Assembly: GCA_030426085.1 (NCBI GenBank)
Contig: JAUHYW010000025.1
Coordinates: 51,899 to 115,898 of the forward strand
Source: a bacterium
Lineage (GTDB): Bacteria; Myxococcota_A; Bradymonadia; UBA7976; UBA1532
DNA: 64,000 bases
Reading direction: 5' to 3'
The notes beneath the pieces are model-generated. The model worked only from the letters and a program-made list of their open reading frames with translations. It did no database searches and was not told where the DNA came from. Shown in pieces: positions 27,917 to 37,315 of the stretch (the first letter of the stretch is position 1; each line of letters begins with the position of its first letter). The position numbers were made by a program, and so were the translations under genes.

Positions 27917-28636
27917 TCAGTGGTGGTGGGTCTCGTCGACGTCGTCCTCGAAGAGGGGCGGGCCGGGGGTGAAGTCGCGGAAGAGCTGCTCCCGCACCAG
28001 CCACAGCTCGGGGAAGAACGTCTGCCGCACCCCGTGCTCGAGCAGCTCGGCCGGGGCCCCCTTCAAGCTGGGGGTGCGCCCGCCGATGATGCGCCGGACC
28101 AGCGCCAGGTGCCGCTGACGGAAGTGCTGGAACGCCTCGTCGAAGTCGACGAGCGCCTCGACGAGCGCGAACATCTCCGGGCTGCGGGCCGGGTCGCGGT
28201 GCAGATCGATCAGCTTGACCGCCCGCCGCTTGAGCAGGGCCCGGGTCGCCGTGCGCAGGGCCGCCGGCTGCTCGAGCAGGGCGTTGAACCCCGGGCTCTC
28301 CTGACCGCTGCCCCGGCCGAGGGCGCTGCGCACGGTGAAGTAGGCCCGGGGGCTCATGGTCTCGAGCAGCCGGAGCTGATCGGCCATCAGCCCGCAGATG
28401 AGGTACATCCGGTGCAGGGTGACCCGGGCCTCCACCAGCCGGTCGCCCTCGATCAGCCGCACCGCCAGCGCCAGCTCGTGCTGGCACAGCTTCATCCACA
28501 GCTCCTCGACCTGATGCACGATCTGAAACGCCAGCTCGTCGTGGCACACCAGCTCGTCGGCGGTCTTCTGCAAGCCGAGCAGCGGCCCGGTGCGGATGTA
28601 CTTCTCGTACTCGGTGATCTCGCGCCCGTCGCTCAC
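27917..28636 (-). CDS. kynA: Tryptophan 2,3-dioxygenase
   Basis: 239 residues. This haem enzyme opens the indole ring of L-tryptophan to N-formylkynurenine, the first step of the kynurenine pathway. Recognised by YEKYIRTGPLLGLQ, the HDELAFQIVHQVEELWMKL block holding substrate and haem contacts, GSGQESPGFN, and HFRQRHLALVRRIIG with the likely proximal His. It is slightly shorter than typical bacterial enzymes (~270-280) but no core block is missing. It starts with a GTG at 28636 that overlaps the YgfZ stop (GTGA). It ends with a His-rich tail DDVDETHHH. Confidence 0.92.
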   Translation of the reverse strand: MSDGREITEYEKYIRTGPLLGLQKTADELVCHDELAFQIVHQVEELWMKLCQHELALAVRLIEGDRLVEARVTLHRMYLICGLMADQLRLLETMSPRAYFTVRSALGRGSGQESPGFNALLEQPAALRTATRALLKRRAVKLIDLHRDPARSPEMFALVEALVDFDEAFQHFRQRHLALVRRIIGGRTPSLKGAPAELLEHGVRQTFFPELWLVREQLFRDFTPGPPLFEDDVDETHHH

Positions 28637-29661
28637 GCTGCCTCCGTCGGGTCATCGACCCGGGTCGCGGTGCCCGGCCCCACCCGCCACGGGCCGCCCT
28701 TCTGCGCCGCCCGCCGCTTGAGCAGGGCCAGGGCCACCATGCCCTCGCCCGCGGGGGCCACGCTCGTCAGCGCGCCCACCGCCTTGCCGTCCCCGTCGAT
28801 CACGTCGTCCCCGGCCGCCGCGTGGCGGTCGACGCGCAGCCGCACCAGCGTACGGGGCGGCTTGCCGAGCGCGAGGGTGCGCTCGATGACCTCCTGCCCC
28901 GGATAGCAGCCCTTGCCCTCGGTGATGCCGTCCAGCCCGCCCATCTCCAGCGGGCTCGAGTGGGGCCCCAGCTCCTCGGGGTGGCTCGGCGTCCCGGCCG
29001 CGATGCGGGCCGCGTCGAGCGCGTCGAGCCCCGCCGGACGGGCCCCCGCCCGGCGGGCCGCCTGCCACACCTCGTCGTAGCCCGCGGGAGGGAAGACCAG
29101 CAGGAAGCCCGGCCCGCCCGTCCGATCGCGGCGGATCGTGCGCACCGCCACCGCGCCCGGCTGGCTGACGACGTGCGCGCCGGGCGCCTCGGGCACCAGC
29201 AGCCCCATACCGGCGACCACCTCCGCCGCCCTCGGGCCGTGGATCTCGAGCGCGCTCTCAGCCCCGTCGCCCGGCTCGAAGTGCACCTGCTCGCCGAAGT
29301 GGAACATGTCCAGCCGCTCGATGATCTCGGCCCCGTGCCCCGGCGAGGCGTCGGTGAGGAACCGGTCGGCCTCCAGCCGGTAAAGATCGAACGCGAGCTG
29401 GATGCGCCCCCGGGCGTCGAGCAGGAACGCCCGGCCGCCCTGCCCCGGCGACATGGCCTCGACGCCCACCGTCAGCAGCCGCTCGAGGAAGGCCGCGGCG
29501 TCGGGCCCGGCGATGGCCACCCGGTCGCGGTGATCGGCGTCGACCAGCCCCGCGCCCTCGGCGAGCGCCGCCCGCTCCTCGACCGGCGCCCGGAAGCGGC
29601 GCACCGCGCCCTCGGCGATGATGGCGCCCGCCGCGGCGAGCAGGGTCTCTCGATCGGTCAT
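28633..29661 (-). CDS. ygfZ: YgfZ/GcvT family folate-binding protein
   Basis: 342 residues. The YgfZ signature KGCYPGQEVIERT is present with its Cys, preceded by HPEELGPHSSPLEMGGLDGI; the aminomethyltransferase-like fold covers most of the chain. YgfZ acts with tetrahydrofolate in assembly or repair of certain iron-sulfur enzymes. It is translationally coupled to tryptophan 2,3-dioxygenase downstream. The start MTDRETLLAAAGAII is the only good ATG. Confidence 0.9.
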   Translation of the reverse strand: MTDRETLLAAAGAIIAEGAVRRFRAPVEERAALAEGAGLVDADHRDRVAIAGPDAAAFLERLLTVGVEAMSPGQGGRAFLLDARGRIQLAFDLYRLEADRFLTDASPGHGAEIIERLDMFHFGEQVHFEPGDGAESALEIHGPRAAEVVAGMGLLVPEAPGAHVVSQPGAVAVRTIRRDRTGGPGFLLVFPPAGYDEVWQAARRAGARPAGLDALDAARIAAGTPSHPEELGPHSSPLEMGGLDGITEGKGCYPGQEVIERTLALGKPPRTLVRLRVDRHAAAGDDVIDGDGKAVGALTSVAPAGEGMVALALLKRRAAQKGGPWRVGPGTATRVDDPTEAA

Positions 29662-29698
29662 GGGCTCTCCTCGGTCGGCTCGGTCGCCCGCGCCCGCA

Positions 29699-30337
29699 TC
29701 AGGCCAGCGCCGGCCCCACTTCGATGATCTCGGCCAGGGTCCGGCCGCGGAAGTGCCGCGGGTTGAGGTCGGCGAGGTAGTCGAGCAGGAACCGCCCGTG
29801 GTGGGTCACGACCAGCGGCCGGCTGCCGTACCACCGGGCCTCGCGCAGCGTCGGATCGCGGTAGATGCGATCGAGCAGCGACTGCATCAGGCCGCCCGCC
29901 CGATCCAGATCGCTCTCCAGCCGCCGCCGCTTGAGGTCGAGGTCGTCCACCCGCCGCCGCAGGGCGTCGCGCCGGGTCTCCTGGCTCCAGCGGCGGGCCT
30001 TGGTCTTGAAGAAGCCCCGCTCCAGCTCGGCCTCGGCCCGGCGCAGCTCGAGCTGAGCCGCCCGCAGCTTGCCGTGGGCCTGCTGCAGCGCCGAGCGGTT
30101 GCGCTCGCCCTCGGCCTCGAAGTGCATGAAGCGGTCGATCTCGTTGGCCACCTCGGTGGGCACCCGCAGGAAGTCCTCTTGCACCAGATAGGCCAGCGCC
30201 GGCCCGTCGGCGTCGCGGTCGGCGGCGGTCTCGACGAAGCGCTCGGTCGCCACCCGATACAGCTCGGGCGCGTGGGCGACCGCGTCCAGCGTGCGGTGGA
30301 TGCGCTCGGCGTCGACGAAGTGGGCGGCGTGGCTCAC
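29699..30337 (-). CDS. Hypothetical coiled-coil protein
   Basis: 212 residues with no signal peptide or membrane helix. Two short helical ends flank a central highly charged coiled coil (ALQQAHGKLRAAQLELRRAE to RRRLESDLDRAGG). It ends GRTLAEIIEVGPALA. It is 37 bp upstream of ygfZ on the same strand and divergent from the UDP-sugar dehydrogenase. No family recognised. Confidence 0.7.
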   Translation of the reverse strand: MSHAAHFVDAERIHRTLDAVAHAPELYRVATERFVETAADRDADGPALAYLVQEDFLRVPTEVANEIDRFMHFEAEGERNRSALQQAHGKLRAAQLELRRAEAELERGFFKTKARRWSQETRRDALRRRVDDLDLKRRRLESDLDRAGGLMQSLLDRIYRDPTLREARWYGSRPLVVTHHGRFLLDYLADLNPRHFRGRTLAEIIEVGPALA

Positions 30338-30420
30338 CGGGCGAGTGTCGTCGGGCGCCCGGGCGGCGTCAAGCGGGGCCCGCGCCGCACTGCCACCGGG
30401 CGGCGGTTGGTGGTAAGACC

Positions 30421-31707
30421 ATGCCCATGAGCACCCCCACCCGCTACGACGTCTGCATCATCGGCACCGGCCGGGTCGGCCTGCCCCTGGGGCTGTCCCT
30501 CATCGACGCCGGCCTCGACGTCGTCGGCGTCGACCGCGACCCCGCGATCCGGCGGACGGTCAACGCCGGCGAGATGCCCTTCGCCGAGCCGGGCTACGAC
30601 GCCCTGATCAACGCCCGGCGGCTCATGGTGCACGACGGGCCGGCGGTCGCCGCCGACAGCGCGGCGATCGTGATCACCGTGGGCACCCCGCTGCGCAACC
30701 ACATCGAGAGCGACCTGCGCCAGATCGACGCCGTGCTCGACGGGCTCGCCCCCCACCTGCGGGCGGGGCAGCTCGTCTGCCTGCGCTCGACCGTCGCCCC
30801 CCGCACGACCCGCTACGTGGCCAAGCGGCTGGCCGCGCTCACCGGCCTGCGCATCGGCGACGAGCTGCGGCTGGCGTTCTGCCCCGAGCGCATCGCCGAG
30901 GGCCGGGCCCGCACCGAGCTGCGCACGCTGCCCCAGATCGTGGGCGCCGACGACCCGGCCAGCGCCGAGGCGGCCGAGGCCCTGTTCGCGCACCTCGCCC
31001 CCGAGGTGCTGCCCACCGACACCGTCTCGGCCGAGCTGGTCAAGCTGTTCAACAACATCGCCCGCTACGTGCACTTCGCCGTCGCCAACCAGTTCGCGCT
31101 CATCGCCGACACCTTCGGGGCCAACATCCACGCCATCCGCCGGCTGGCCAACCACCGCTACCCCCGCGACGGCATCGCCCCGCCGGGCCTCACCGCCGGC
31201 ACCTGCCTGCGCAAGGACTTCGGCATGGTCAACGAGTGGAGCCCCCACCCCGACCTGCTGCTGGCCGCGTGGAAGATGAACGAGTACGTGCCCGCCTTCC
31301 TCGTGCAGCACCTCGAGCAGCGCCTGCCGCTCGAGGGGCGCACCGTGGCGGTGCTCGGCTACAGCTTCAAGCGGGACAGCGACGACGTGCGGGACAGCCT
31401 CGTGCCCAAGCTGGTGCGCTACATCGAGCGCTGCGTGCCGGCCGAGGTCCGGGTGAGCGACCACAACCTGCCCGACCCCCTGCCCGCGCCCGCCGGTGAG
31501 CCGGCCCGACCCAACTTCGCCTTCGAAGCCGCCGTGCGCGACGCCGACGCGGTCTTCGTGGCGGTGAACCACTCGCTCTACCCCACGTTCGTCCGCCGCC
31601 TGCCCGCGCTGGCCCCCGCGGCGTGGATCGTCGACCTGTGGGACGTCGGCGGCACCGAGCAGACCTTCTACCGCAGCGCCGACCTGCGCCCGACGACCCA
31701 TGAGTGA
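30421..31707 (+). CDS. UDP-glucose/UDP-ManNAc-type nucleotide-sugar dehydrogenase
   Basis: 428 residues. It oxidises the C6 alcohol of a UDP-sugar to the uronic acid using two NAD+. N-terminal Rossmann motif IGTGRVGLPLG (14-24), conserved FCPERIAEG (153-161), the central helix around KLFNNIARY, and the catalytic loop TAGTCLRKD with Cys262. The C-terminal UDP-binding domain begins VAVLGYSFKRDSDDVRDS. The active-site context is nearer WecC/WbpA-type enzymes than classical Ugd, but the exact sugar cannot be told. First gene of a four-gene overlapping plus-strand operon. Confidence 0.88.
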   Translation: MPMSTPTRYDVCIIGTGRVGLPLGLSLIDAGLDVVGVDRDPAIRRTVNAGEMPFAEPGYDALINARRLMVHDGPAVAADSAAIVITVGTPLRNHIESDLRQIDAVLDGLAPHLRAGQLVCLRSTVAPRTTRYVAKRLAALTGLRIGDELRLAFCPERIAEGRARTELRTLPQIVGADDPASAEAAEALFAHLAPEVLPTDTVSAELVKLFNNIARYVHFAVANQFALIADTFGANIHAIRRLANHRYPRDGIAPPGLTAGTCLRKDFGMVNEWSPHPDLLLAAWKMNEYVPAFLVQHLEQRLPLEGRTVAVLGYSFKRDSDDVRDSLVPKLVRYIERCVPAEVRVSDHNLPDPLPAPAGEPARPNFAFEAAVRDADAVFVAVNHSLYPTFVRRLPALAPAAWIVDLWDVGGTEQTFYRSADLRPTTHE

Positions 31708-32674
31708 GCGCCACCTCGTGACCGGCGGGGCCGGCTTCCTCGGCGCGGGGCTGGTGAAGGCCCTCGTGGGCGCCGGGCGCGCGGTGCGGGTGCTCGACGA
31801 CCTCTCCCGGGGCCGGGCCCATCGGCTCGCCGGGCTCGACGTCGAGGCGATCACCGCCGACGTGCGCGACGCCGCCGCCGTCCGGGCCGCCGCCGAGGGC
31901 TGCGCCGTGATCTGGCACCTCGCCTGGATCAACGGCACCCGCTTCTTCTACGAGCGCCCCGACGCGGTGCTCGACGTCGGTATCCGGGGCACGCTCAACG
32001 CCATCGACGCCGCGCTGGCCGTCGGCGCCCGGCGGTTCGTCTTCGCGAGCACCAGCGAGGTCTACAACCGCCCCGACCGGGTGCCGACCCCCGAGGACGA
32101 GCGCATCCTGATCCCCGACGTGACCAACCCCCGGTTCAGCTACGGCGGCGGCAAGATCGCCGGCGAGCTGATGACGCTGCACATGGCCGCCCGCCGGGGC
32201 CTCGAGGCGGTCATCTTCCGCCCGCACAACATCTACGGCCCCGACATGGGCTTCGCCCACGTCATCCCCGAGGTCGTCGAGCGCATCATCGCCCTCAGCG
32301 ACGGCCTCGCGAAGCGGGCCATCGCGCTGCCGATCCAGGGCGACGGGGCCGAGACCCGCGCGTTCTGCCACGTCGACGACGCCGCCGAAGGCATCCGCCT
32401 CGCCGGAGAGCAGGGCCAAAGCGGCGCCATCTACCACGTCGGCAAGCCGGACGAGGTGGCCATCGCCGACCTCATCCACCGCGTCGGCCGCTGCCTGGGG
32501 GTCGCGCTGACGCTGGTCCCGGGCCCGCTGCGCCCCGGCGGCACCCCCCGGCGCTGCCCCGACATCACGAAGCTGGCCGCGCTGGGCTACGCCCCCGCCA
32601 TCGGGCTCGACGCCGGCCTCGACGCCACGGTGGCCTGGTATCGGGCCCACTTCATGGCCCGCCGAGCCACCTGA
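31700..32674 (+). CDS. NAD-dependent nucleotide-sugar epimerase/dehydratase (extended SDR)
   Basis: 324 residues. N-terminal TGGAGFLG for NAD binding, FASTSEVY as the Ser-bearing strand, SYGGGKIAGE giving the YxxxK catalytic pair, and FRPHNIYGPDMG as the substrate loop, all as in UDP-glucuronate or UDP-glucose 4-epimerase/dehydratase relatives. It overlaps the dehydrogenase gene by 8 bp and the next gene by one base (TGATG), so it is part of the same sugar-nucleotide unit. Confidence 0.88.
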   Translation: MSERHLVTGGAGFLGAGLVKALVGAGRAVRVLDDLSRGRAHRLAGLDVEAITADVRDAAAVRAAAEGCAVIWHLAWINGTRFFYERPDAVLDVGIRGTLNAIDAALAVGARRFVFASTSEVYNRPDRVPTPEDERILIPDVTNPRFSYGGGKIAGELMTLHMAARRGLEAVIFRPHNIYGPDMGFAHVIPEVVERIIALSDGLAKRAIALPIQGDGAETRAFCHVDDAAEGIRLAGEQGQSGAIYHVGKPDEVAIADLIHRVGRCLGVALTLVPGPLRPGGTPRRCPDITKLAALGYAPAIGLDAGLDATVAWYRAHFMARRAT

Positions 32675-33678
32675 TGCATTCCGCAGATACCATCGAAGCC
32701 GTCGAAGCCATCGAAGCCATCGACCCCGACTGGTACCGCGGCCGGCGGGTGATGGTCACCGGCGCCCGGGGCTTCCTCGGGCGCTACGTCTGCCGCCAGC
32801 TCGCCGCGAGCGGGGCCGATGTCATCCCGCTGGGGCGGGCCGACGGCGACCTCTGCGAGCAGGCCGACGTGCGCCGGCTGCTCGCCGCCCACCGCCCGCG
32901 GGCCGTCATCCACCTCGCGGCGGCCTGCGGCGGCATCGGCGCCAACGTCGAGCGCCCGGGCGAGTTCCTCTACGCCAACGCCCTGATGGGGCTGATGCTG
33001 CTCGAAGAGAGCCGCCGGGCGGCGGTCGAGGTCTTCACCCTGATCTCGACCACCTGCGCCTACCCCGAGCACGCCCCGATGCCCTTGCAGGAAGACACCT
33101 TCTGGGACGGCCCGCCGACCCACGCCACCGGCGCCTACGGGCTGGCCAAGCGGCTCCTGCACGCAGCCATCGTGCGCTACCGCGAGCAATACGACTTCGA
33201 AGGCATCACCCTGGTGCCGGCCAACCTCTACGGCCCCGGCGATCACATCGACCCCGCCCGGAGCCACGTCGTGCCGGCCCTCATCCGCCGCTTCTGCGAG
33301 GCCGCCGACCGGGGCGCGCCCGAGGTGATCAACTGGGGCACCGGCCGCCCCACCCGAGAGTTCCTGCACGCCCGCGACGCCGCCCGGGCCATCGCCCTGG
33401 CCACCGCCCGCCACCGCGACCCGCGGCCGGTCAACCTGGGCACCGGGGCCGAGGTCGCCATCGCCGAGCTGAGCCGCCTGATCGCCGACGCCGCCGGCTT
33501 CCGGGGTGCCATCCGGTGGGACGCGACAAAGCCCGACGGCGCCCCCCGGCGGGTGCTCGATGTCGAGCGGGCCAGAGTCTTCGGCTTCGAAGCGCGCATC
33601 CCATTGGCCGATGGCATCCGGGAGACCGTCGCCTGGCATCGCGGCCTGGACACCATCGAGCGCGGGGCCGATGGGTGA
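32674..33678 (+). CDS. GDP-L-fucose synthase-like nucleotide-sugar epimerase/reductase
   Basis: 334 residues. TGARGFLGRYV binds NAD(P); HLAAACGGIGANVERPGEF, ISTTCAYPEHAPMPL, AYGLAKR with the catalytic Tyr-Lys, and ANLYGPGDHIDPARSHVVP followed by WGTGRPTREFLH match the Fcl/WcaG pattern closely. Such enzymes make GDP-L-fucose or related 6-deoxy sugars by epimerisation and reduction. An unusual short N-terminal repeat (IEAVEAIEAID) precedes the Rossmann fold. It overlaps hemW by 8 bp. Confidence 0.85.
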   Translation: MHSADTIEAVEAIEAIDPDWYRGRRVMVTGARGFLGRYVCRQLAASGADVIPLGRADGDLCEQADVRRLLAAHRPRAVIHLAAACGGIGANVERPGEFLYANALMGLMLLEESRRAAVEVFTLISTTCAYPEHAPMPLQEDTFWDGPPTHATGAYGLAKRLLHAAIVRYREQYDFEGITLVPANLYGPGDHIDPARSHVVPALIRRFCEAADRGAPEVINWGTGRPTREFLHARDAARAIALATARHRDPRPVNLGTGAEVAIAELSRLIADAAGFRGAIRWDATKPDGAPRRVLDVERARVFGFEARIPLADGIRETVAWHRGLDTIERGADG

Positions 33679-34810
33679 GTCATCGCTCGGGGTCTACGTC
33701 CACTACCCGTACTGCGCCCGCCACTGCCCCTACTGCGACTTCAACGTCGCCGTCGCCCGCGCCATCCCCCACGATGACTACCGGGACGCCGTCATCGCCG
33801 AGCTGCGGGTCCGGGCCCCCGACTTCGCCGGCCGCCCCCCGGCGGTGAGCCTCTACTTCGGCGGCGGCACCCCCGGCCTGTGGCCCGCGGGGCACATCGG
33901 CGCCGTGATCGACGCCGTCGACGCCACGCTGGGCCTCGCCGCCGACGCCGAGGTCACCGTCGAGGCCAACCCGGAGGACGTCACCCCCGCCACCGCCCCC
34001 GCCCTGCGCGCGGTCGGCGTGAACCGGATCAGCCTCGGGGTGCAGAGCTTCGACGACGCCCTCCTGCGCCGCCTCGGCCGCATGCACACCGGCGACGGCG
34101 CCCGGCGGGCGGTCGACGCGCTGCGGGCCGGCGGCCTCGAAGACGTCAACCTCGACCTGATGCACGGCGAGGCGGGCCAGACCCTGGCCGGAGCCCTGGC
34201 CGACGTACACGCCGCCGTCGCCCTGGCCCCGACCCACGTCTCGACCTACCAGCTCACCATCGAGCCGCAGACCGCCTTCGGCGCCCGCGCCCGCCGGGGC
34301 GAGGCGCTGCTGGTCGAAGACGATCAGCTCTCGGTCATGTACGGCGCCGTGCGCGCCGCGCTGCGGGGCGGCGGCCTCGAGCCCTACGAGATCAGCAACG
34401 CCGCCCGCCCCGGGCGCGAGGCCCGGCACAATACGCTCTACTGGACCGACGGCGAGTACCTTGGCCTGGGCGCCGGGGCCCACGGCTACGTGCACCGGGG
34501 CGCGGGCGCCGAGCGGTGGTCCAACGCGCGCGCGGCGAAGCGCTACATGGCCGCCGCGCTGTCCGGGCGCCCGGCCGAGGCATCGCGCGAAGCCATCGAC
34601 GCCGAGGGCCGCCTCGAAGACCGGGTGCTGTGTGGCCTGCGCCTCGACCGGGGCCTCGCCGTCGACCCCACCCTCGACGCCCGCTTCGGCCCCACCGCCC
34701 GCCGGCTGGCCGACCAGGGCCTGCTGGCCGGGCTGCCCGACCGCTGGCGGGCCACCGACCGCGGCCGGGCGATCCTCGACCGGGTGATCCTGGAGCTGGT
34801 GACGGGCTGA
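33671..34810 (+). CDS. hemW: HemW-like radical SAM haem chaperone
   Basis: 379 residues from the ATG at 33671. The radical SAM cluster motif CARHCPYC (CX3CX2C) lies near the N-terminus in VHYPYCARHCPYCDFN. SLYFGGGTPGLWP, VEANPEDV, RISLGVQSF and YEISNAARPG are characteristic of HemW and CPO-like HemN relatives. HemW proteins bind haem and insert it into respiratory enzymes and are not true coproporphyrinogen oxidases. It is joined by overlap to the sugar operon, an unusual companion. The C-terminal winged-helix region is complete. Confidence 0.9.
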   Translation: MGESSLGVYVHYPYCARHCPYCDFNVAVARAIPHDDYRDAVIAELRVRAPDFAGRPPAVSLYFGGGTPGLWPAGHIGAVIDAVDATLGLAADAEVTVEANPEDVTPATAPALRAVGVNRISLGVQSFDDALLRRLGRMHTGDGARRAVDALRAGGLEDVNLDLMHGEAGQTLAGALADVHAAVALAPTHVSTYQLTIEPQTAFGARARRGEALLVEDDQLSVMYGAVRAALRGGGLEPYEISNAARPGREARHNTLYWTDGEYLGLGAGAHGYVHRGAGAERWSNARAAKRYMAAALSGRPAEASREAIDAEGRLEDRVLCGLRLDRGLAVDPTLDARFGPTARRLADQGLLAGLPDRWRATDRGRAILDRVILELVTG

Positions 34811-34831
34811 GCGGCCGGGGCTGGCAGGGGC

Positions 34832-37228
34832 TCAGCGGGGGCCGGCCTCGAGGATCTCCAGCGGCCCGTCCTGCGGCACGAGCCGCACCACCACCGCGCC
34901 GTCGGGGTCGTGGTGGAACAGCGCCGCCCGCGCCGGCGACGCCTCCGCCACCGGCGGATGGAAGACCTGCTCGACCGTATCGGGGTCGCCGTCGAGGTCG
35001 AGGCAGAGCGTGACCGTCTCCCGATGGCTGGCCTGGACATGCGCCCAGCGGCCCGCGTCGCGGGTGAGGCGGTCGCAGCCGACCAGCCCGATCCACGCCT
35101 GCGCCGGGGGCGGCGGCGGCGCCACGTAGAGGTATGCCCGGAGCGCGTTCATATCCACCGTGTGGGGCGCCTCGCCGTCGTCGGCGAAGGCGAGCAGCGT
35201 CGTGCTGCCCACGGCCGGGCGCAGGCGCGCGCGGCGTACGCCGGCCGGGGTGTCGACCTCGATCTCGGTGATCCGATGACCGACCTCGAACGGCGCCGAG
35301 ATGCCGTCGGCCAGCGGCAGCGCCATCGGCTCGCCGCCCAGCAGGACCTGCGCCCGATCACCCCCGCCGTCCACCGCGATCCGCGCCATCGGGGGGTCGA
35401 ACACGGTGACCTCGCCGGTCCGCAGACGACCGGACGCGGTCTCGCCCCACAGTTCGAAAGCGCCGCCCCGGCTCGGGACGACGTAGATCCGGAGCAGGCT
35501 GCGCGGGTCGAGCGCGTGCATCTCGGCGGGGCCCCGGGCCCCGGGGCGGGACACCAGGAAGAAGTCGTGCCAGGCGGGCTGCACGTCGACCCGCTCGGCG
35601 TCGGCGAAGTCCACCACCCCCGCGTCGACGCGGTACTGCGGGCCATGACCCCCCGAGATGTAGTTCGCGCCGGCGACGCGCACGCCGGCCTCACCGGTCA
35701 GGTCGAACCAGCTCTGATGCTGCTGCTCGGGGCGGATGTCGACCGCCAGCGCCTGCCCGTCACCGTGGGTGACGAGGGACGACGCGCCGTCGGGCGTCAC
35801 CAGGAGCTGCCCTCGCGGACGCCACTCGCCGCCCGGCGTGCGCGACCGCAGCACGGGCCGGGCGGAGGGCGACTCCAGCGCGAGGAGGCCGGTGGCCGCG
35901 ACCCGATGCACCGCCCCATCGACCTCGACCTCGACCGGCGTGGACCGGAGGTTGACCAGATGCAGCGCGCCGCCGCCGGGCAGGGGGTCGACGAGGGCCC
36001 GCTCCCACGCCGTCACATCGAGCCGCCGCAGCCGGGGGGCCCCGCCGTCGTCGAACAACGCCACGGGCCCGTCGGGCAGCCGGAAGGCGACGTCGTCGAC
36101 CGCGTCGCCGTCGAGGTCGACCGCCATGTGGTCGTAGGTGAACCCGTACCCGTCCTCCGCATCGGGCAGCGCGTCCCACCCGCCCGGCGGCAGCCGCACC
36201 GCGACGGGCGGCACCACCGCCCGGCTCGAGACGAAGGTGACCCGGACCGGCCCCGCCCCGCCGAACGCGTTGACCACGACCCGCGCGTCGGCCTCGGGCA
36301 GCGGGTCGAGGCGAGGCCGCCCGTCGGCGCTCCACAGGACCCACCGGGGCGACTCGCCGAGGCCGACCGTGCGGGGCGCGCCGTAGGCGACCGGCTCGCC
36401 GTCGACGACCGCCGCGAGCCGGATCGGGCCGACCGAGAGGGGCTCACCCTCGGCGACCTCGCCCGGCGCCAGCGGATCGATGGCCACGAAGCCGTCCTCG
36501 ACGATGCGCACCGGGCCCAGATCACCGGCGAGGTGGTAGACCGTCGGGCGGACCCCGAAGTCGGGGTCGAGGCCGTTGCGCCGCTCGAGCTGCAGGAAGA
36601 GCGGCACCCCGAAGACCGTCGTCGACATCCGCATCCGGTCGCCGGCGATGCACGCGTCGTAGTCCCGGGGATCGCTGTAGCCCTGCCCGAGGAGCAGCCG
36701 GCCGTCCTCGACCGACCACGTCCGCCCCGAGATCGCGGCGAGGTCGACGCTCTCGGCGCAGTGGCAGGTGCCGTCGCCCGGATCACCGCAGCCGCCGCAC
36801 CCGCCCAGGCACGTCGCGTCGAACGTGCCCTCGAACCGCACCACCCCCCGGACCCGCCCTTCGACGTCGCCGTGCACGTCGAGGACGAGCGCGTCCCCCG
36901 GCTCGCCGAAGATCTCGAGCTGCCCGAGCTCGAGGGACGGGCACCCGTTGTACGTGATGGTGCTCGGCGCGGCGTAGCCCACGTTGCACACCTCGATGAC
37001 CTCCCAGCTCCCCACCGGCGTGCCATCGCAGGGGGCGTCCTCGACGCAGAGGTCGCGGACCGGCGGGGGGGCCCCGTCGGGGGGCAGCTCGGGGTCGGCG
37101 CCCGCGTCGGCGCCCACCCCCGCGCCCGCGTCGGCGCCGCCATCGATGTCGGCCGACGAGCCGTCCCCGGCGAGCGGGGCGCAGGCCGTGAGCGCGCCGG
37201 ACAGGATGCACAGGATCAGGGATCGCAT
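34832..37228 (-). CDS. Large lipoprotein of unknown function
   Basis: 798 residues. Signal MRSLILCILSGALTAC with lipid Cys at 16, then an Asp/Ala/Gly-rich linker (ADIDGGADAGAGVGADAG). A Cys cluster CLGGCGGCGDPGDGTCHC lies near residues 139-156. The remainder is beta-rich, with recurrent short strands and Asp-rich turns such as DLDGDAVDDVAFRLPDG, suggesting repeated small beta domains. It is convergent with hemW. No family recognised; surface exposure is likely. Confidence 0.78.
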   Translation of the reverse strand: MRSLILCILSGALTACAPLAGDGSSADIDGGADAGAGVGADAGADPELPPDGAPPPVRDLCVEDAPCDGTPVGSWEVIEVCNVGYAAPSTITYNGCPSLELGQLEIFGEPGDALVLDVHGDVEGRVRGVVRFEGTFDATCLGGCGGCGDPGDGTCHCAESVDLAAISGRTWSVEDGRLLLGQGYSDPRDYDACIAGDRMRMSTTVFGVPLFLQLERRNGLDPDFGVRPTVYHLAGDLGPVRIVEDGFVAIDPLAPGEVAEGEPLSVGPIRLAAVVDGEPVAYGAPRTVGLGESPRWVLWSADGRPRLDPLPEADARVVVNAFGGAGPVRVTFVSSRAVVPPVAVRLPPGGWDALPDAEDGYGFTYDHMAVDLDGDAVDDVAFRLPDGPVALFDDGGAPRLRRLDVTAWERALVDPLPGGGALHLVNLRSTPVEVEVDGAVHRVAATGLLALESPSARPVLRSRTPGGEWRPRGQLLVTPDGASSLVTHGDGQALAVDIRPEQQHQSWFDLTGEAGVRVAGANYISGGHGPQYRVDAGVVDFADAERVDVQPAWHDFFLVSRPGARGPAEMHALDPRSLLRIYVVPSRGGAFELWGETASGRLRTGEVTVFDPPMARIAVDGGGDRAQVLLGGEPMALPLADGISAPFEVGHRITEIEVDTPAGVRRARLRPAVGSTTLLAFADDGEAPHTVDMNALRAYLYVAPPPPPAQAWIGLVGCDRLTRDAGRWAHVQASHRETVTLCLDLDGDPDTVEQVFHPPVAEASPARAALFHHDPDGAVVVRLVPQDGPLEILEAGPR

Positions 37229-37315
37229 GAGGGCTCCTTCGAAGTCGGTGGGTCATTCGATGGAGCCCTGCACAGCCGGGCGGTCGGACTTTTCCGGTCG
37301 GGCCCCTCGCCCGCC

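Noticed and set aside
27822..28655. Upstream extension of the BIG2 lipoprotein frame to 28655
   Set aside because: It overlaps tryptophan 2,3-dioxygenase in another frame, and the signal peptide and ribosome site fix the start at 27821.
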